From the NCBI GenBank assembly GCA_016165875.1, contig JABBOT010000014.1, forward strand, positions 3,834,093 to 3,898,092: DNA of 64,000 nt, given 5' to 3'. This stretch comes from Acanthopleura granulata. Taxonomy: Eukaryota; Mollusca; Polyplacophora; Chitonida; Chitonidae. The translations under genes were made by a program, and so were the position numbers. The notes beneath the pieces are model-generated. The model saw only the letters and a program-made list of their open reading frames with translations, was not told the origin of the DNA and ran no database searches. Of this stretch, positions 61,701 through 64,000 are shown one piece after another; the first letter of the stretch is position 1; the number at the start of each line of letters is the position of its first letter.

Positions 61701-63792
61701 TCCTAAGCATGCGATGATGCAGTCTTACTTTCAGGCAAGCATTCTGTGTCCAAGAAACAAGCATAACAAAGGCCTAAAACTGTAAAAATATAAAAATAAT
61801 TCCTGGAACATTTGGGACTACATACCATGTTACTTAGGACGTCTGACAGGGTTCGACATTGACGACTGCCCCACTGTACAAGACAAGTCAACATCGAATT
61901 TGGGCCGGGAATTTCAGATCTGGCTTGTCCAACTGGACAGGTCAAATTGAAGGAAAAAAATGGATTCTGCATATCTCAATTTTGCAGAAAATCAAATTAT
62001 TGAAGTGAAATAAACGTAAGAAGGAAATTTAATGCCCGGGTAAGTCTGCAGGTTACCGCACATTAAGGCACTGTCTGTCATGATGTGCTGCATCTTTCCC
62101 TAGACTCTACAGTTAGAAGTTCATTGATTGGCCTGTGTAGGTCTCTAAAAGCGCAGTTTAATCAGTTCGGCCAATCAGAGATCATGGTTCAAAACTCTTT
62201 GGTTTTGTTGCTAAACATGGTGGTCAAACAAGCTTCCCTGTCAAATTTTGAAGTTTGATTTTAAATGTGTTTGATTTTAAACGCGGCCGCTGGAAATAAA
62301 GCTGAATGAAGGGTTTTGAAAGATAGTTATGAAGAAGAAGCGGACGTGGCTGATTCTGATGTCTTGGAGATCAGCAATTAAATGGACTTAAGGACGCTGA
62401 GGGGGGCAGTGTACGTTGCTACATTGCTAAGTGGCTGTAGGCTTATAGGCTGACGATCATATTTTTGGACAGGCTGTCATACAGAATGTGGAGAGTCACA
62501 ATCACACATAAAATCTCGTGAAGGACAAGTATGGACTTTGTTTCTTTACTCCGTATATCAAATTGTAGACGCATGCTAGAGGGAAAATTCGACTCGGTAA
62601 CAATCGCAATTACGTACATGACCAGACGATACTGATAAAACAATAATTTGAAGTAGAATTTGAAAAACTGCATTGGAGCAGTTGGGACAAGTGAGCAGCT
62701 ATGTTATGCAAGTCATTCACGACTACCACCTGCCCAACTGGACAGGTAACTTGTAAATCTCATGTCGAGCAGTGTCTAAATTGCCCTGGTCTCCGATGCT
62801 CACCAGAAGTAAGTCAGATATGATTCTATTCTCATGCTTGGTTCACTGAAAACAGAGGGATATCTTATCGACAGTAAACATCTTTCTGGCAGTTTGCTGG
62901 ATATCCTGGCTCAGACTGAAACAATTGGGAGTAGGGATTTACTCATTAGGTTTGGTCTCAGTTTTATACCCATGATAGGTTTGTTTCTTGGATGTAGAGT
63001 GCAATACTGAAAGACAAGACTGCATCCTAGCACTTTAAGGGGAGTGCAGGTCATGAATATGGAATTTGAGCATCGCCGACACCAGGTCATTTCCAATGCA
63101 AATTCTAACATCTCAGCCATCTCAGGCTAGCTGACTAAGTTTACAACAGAACTAGCACCTGGTCTGGTCTTTGTTTTGAAAGTGTCAATCTTTGATACAA
63201 TAATATCATAATTGTCATTTTTACTTCGTATTCCACATTACAAAAGCCCAAATTTGGTAGTAGATGAGTACTTCCATATTTACTCTAGTTTTTAATGGCC
63301 ACAAGTCAGTCAAGGGATTTAACTGCTATGTCATTTATTAGTCTGTCTTGATGTGTGAAAAGATGGCATTTGAAATTGAGAGAGATTGATTTCAAAATGC
63401 TTAGCAAACAAAGAAAAAGAAGAATGCCATGGACAGTTTTGTAGCTTGCTTCACAAGCTCATTTGTAAAAATTTGTTAGACCAAGGTGCCTCTCACCAAT
63501 GTGATCGCTCTGAGTTCAAGCCCAGCTCACGCTGTCATCCTCTCTGATCGTACATGGGAAGGAATGCCAACAACCAGCTGATGATCATGGGTTTCTCCCA
63601 GGCTCTGCTTGGTTTCCTCCCACTGTATAAGGGTAATATTGTTAAGTACGGCGTGAAGCACCAATGAAATAAATAAATAAGAGTTTGTTGTGTTTTTTTT
63701 GCAGGGTGCGACTGAGAGGTTTGTGTCCAGCCCAGAAGAGGTCATGGAGGTCATCGAGGAGGGAAAGTCCAACAGACATGTGTCTGTCACCA
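49646..63792 (+). CDS. KIF5: Kinesin-1 heavy chain, N-terminal motor exons 1-7 (partial)
   Basis: Plus-end-directed microtubule motor ATPase that carries vesicles, mitochondria and RNPs. Exons 49646-49783, 51175-51262, 58967-59040, 59886-59990, 60158-60206, 60512-60567 and 63705-63792 join in frame (600 coding positions less two; 199 full codons plus one base). The product follows kinesin-1: [14 protein letters not shown] near the start, [21 protein letters not shown]-loop GQTSSGKT at residues 89-96, [53 protein letters not shown] and [28 protein letters not shown] and the NRHV segment are kinesin-1 specific. Switch I/II, neck, coiled coil and tail lie beyond the right edge. The ATG at 49646 (AAATGGCC) gives an N-terminus four residues longer than mammalian KIF5B. 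Intron 2 is 7.7 kb. Confidence 0.96.
51175..51262 (+). CDS. KIF5: KIF5 exon 2
   Basis: Residues 47-75 plus one base: [19 protein letters not shown] and AAKPIVA. Acceptor TGTGTATTCTTAG, phase 1 donor GCAG/GTGAGT. Confidence 0.95.
51972..52160 (+). mobile_element. SINE, diverged, 5' truncated
   Basis: CACCAAAGCGGTTACTAGGA..GGCCGTACGTGGGAAGGTC through CACACCATAAATGCTGG and AGTGAAATGTTCTTGGCG. Immediately precedes the minisatellite in KIF5 intron 2. Confidence 0.75.
52172..52645. repeat. 33 bp minisatellite, ~14 copies, KIF5 intron 2
   Basis: Units of GTGCATGAGGTGCCACACAG plus TGTAGATGTGCAT; some carry TACAT instead of TGCAT. The unit is 11 codons without stops in several frames, so ORFs of 148-243 codons run through it on both strands. 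None is a gene. Confidence 0.97.
53697..53882 (+). mobile_element. SINE, head lost
   Basis: CTCTCACCAATGCGGTCACT, GGGAAGGTCTGCCAGCAACC, CCACCATAATGC and AGTGAAATATTCTTGAAC, with an ATGAAATAAATAAATGAATA tail; the region after the B-box is deleted. KIF5 intron 2. Confidence 0.8.
54221..54375 (-). mobile_element. SINE, 5' truncated
   Basis: Minus-strand 3' half with TGCCAGCAACCTGCACATGG, CCTCCCTCCATAATGCTGGC and AGTGAAATATTCTTCAG. KIF5 intron 2. Confidence 0.8.
54376..55623. other. KIF5 intron 2, nothing recognised
   Basis: No exon, tRNA or repeat family seen. ORFs at 54808-55458 on both strands lack motifs and splice support. Confidence 0.3.
55624..55878 (+). mobile_element. tRNA-derived SINE, full length
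   Basis: Best plus-strand copy: head GGCCTCCGTGGCTCAGTTGG (A-box), B-box region GGCTGTGAGTCCAACTC, GCTAGCTTCCTCTCCGGCCG, CCCACCATAATGTTAGC, AAGTGAAATATTCTTCAG and an AATTAAGTAAATAATAAA tail. Confidence 0.88.
55879..58966. other. KIF5 intron 2, distal part
   Basis: Mostly unique AT-rich sequence. About 56855-56975 weakly resembles the TA-flanked MITE (GGTGTTTTGAGGTTTGTTTA, CATCTTACTGGAAAAATGTA). A G-rich purine run is at 56249-56275. No exon found. Confidence 0.4.
58967..59040 (+). CDS. KIF5: KIF5 exon 3 (P-loop)
   Basis: Residues 76-100: [13 protein letters not shown] then [11 protein letters not shown]. Contains the whole Walker A. Donor GGAG/GTACAA. Confidence 0.96.
59488..59604. repeat. 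20 bp tandem repeat, ~5 copies
   Basis: GCAGTATCTCAGCCACGTCT units in KIF5 intron 3, one with an internal GCAGTATCT duplication. Confidence 0.85.
59690..59815 (+). mobile_element. SINE, 5' truncated
   Basis: GTGTGGGTTGCTCCCAGGCA to AATCAAATAAATAAATAGAT. Ends about 70 bases before KIF5 exon 4. Confidence 0.8.
59886..59990 (+). CDS. KIF5: KIF5 exon 4
   Basis: Residues 101-135: [19 protein letters not shown] and [14 protein letters not shown]. Phase 0 at both ends. Confidence 0.96.
60158..60206 (+). CDS. KIF5: KIF5 exon 5 (49 bp)
   Basis: Encodes [16 protein letters not shown] plus one base. Acceptor CTTCGCTTTCAG, donor GACA/GTGAGT. Confidence 0.95.
60512..60567 (+). CDS. KIF5: KIF5 exon 6 (56 bp)
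   Basis: Encodes [18 protein letters not shown] after the split Ile codon. Acceptor TTTTCTTTTTAG, donor CAAG/GTGGGT. Confidence 0.95.
60697..60822. repeat. ~30 bp tandem repeat, 4 copies
   Basis: Degenerate units of CACTTGAGATCAAGATTGAT plus TTACCTC in KIF5 intron 6. Confidence 0.8.
60835..61530. repeat. Dispersed repeat, uninterrupted copy
   Basis: Same-orientation homologue of 47555-48660 without its ~400-base insertion, so it serves as the empty-site reference. No coding capacity seen. Confidence 0.7.
61825..62790. mobile_element. Possible TIR-bounded element, uncertain
   Basis: GTCCAACTGGACAGG (left) and GCCCAACTGGACAGGT (right) with nearby TTCGACAT and, inverted, ATGTCGAG words suggest related ends around ~0.95 kb. 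The arms pair only loosely, so the boundaries are a guess. Confidence 0.3.
62791..63483. other. KIF5 intron 6, nothing recognised
   Basis: Unique-looking AT-rich sequence; no exon or element identified. Confidence 0.3.
63484..63682 (+). mobile_element. SINE abutting KIF5 exon 7 acceptor
   Basis: GTGCCTCTCACCAATGTGAT, GTTCAAGCCCAGCTCACGCT, GGTTTCCTCCCACTGTATAA and an AATGAAATAAATAAATAAG tail. The tail ends 22 bases before the exon 7 start, directly against the pyrimidine tract. Confidence 0.85.
63705..63792 (+). CDS. KIF5: KIF5 exon 7
   Basis: Residues 171-199 plus one base: [20 protein letters not shown] and SNRHVSVT. Acceptor TGTTTTTTTTGCAG, donor CACCA/GTAAGT, phase 1. The next exon (NMNEHSSRSH region expected) is outside the window. 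Confidence 0.95.
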
Positions 63793-64000
63793 GTAAGTAC
63801 CGCCCACAGCTGTGAATCAAGCCATAACCACACCTACCACAGTCGCATCATTCTGGCAGGGCAGCACAAGGTGGCAAATTAAACCATGTGTATGTTAATA
63901 ACACTGGCCATTGTGTCTACTTTACTTGAATTTGGACAAAATATATGACCGTTGTGACAGCCAATTGATATTTGTCTTGCCAAATCAAAAAAGCTCATTC

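Noticed and set aside
63527..63833. Minus-strand ORFs over KIF5 exon 7
   Set aside because: Shadows of the SINE and of the plus-strand coding exon.

Overview
This is eukaryotic nuclear DNA from an animal. Three spliced genes can be read exon by exon, with GT/AG introns and no bacterial-style gene packing. The protein sequences, the tRNA-headed SINEs and the frequent TACATGTA-type words suggest a marine lophotrochozoan. A mollusc is my best guess, from family resemblance only.

Layout. Bases 1-12.9 kb hold no gene I can name. They contain two direct copies of a ~1.8 kb repeat (about 1.81-3.76 kb and 9.43-11.26 kb), SINE copies and two weak exon candidates. 13310-17045 (+) is a complete three-exon sepiapterin reductase gene (SPR, 286 aa), which makes tetrahydrobiopterin. 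Its upstream region carries a perfect-looking 101 bp tandem duplication with a CCAAT box in each copy. 17.05-25.15 kb is the gap between the convergent SPR and GLB1 genes and is rich in tandem repeats. 25153-44578 (-) is a complete 17-exon lysosomal beta-galactosidase gene (GLB1, GH35, 668 aa). All 17 exons join in frame, and exon 1 encodes a signal peptide. 44.6-49.3 kb is a divergent intergenic region. 49646-63792 (+) holds the first seven coding exons (200 codons, the last one split) of a kinesin-1 heavy chain (KIF5), which runs off the right edge.

The three genes do unrelated jobs (pterin cofactor synthesis, lysosomal glycan breakdown, microtubule transport), and I see no operon-like logic. 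The accessory content is transposable. It includes a tRNA-derived SINE family in many copies, a second SINE family that shares its 3' domain, and several TIR or foldback elements: a PIF/Harbinger-like MITE with TTA target sites, a TA-flanked mariner-like MITE and at least four hairpin elements. There are also minisatellites, several of which create long but meaningless ORFs.

I found no evidence of a new gene system. The best leads are: a TIR element that grew a 24 bp minisatellite inside itself; transposable elements that stop about 20 bases from splice sites; paired CACATG E-boxes beside the GLB1 start, compatible with TFEB/MITF control; and the duplicated SPR promoter module.
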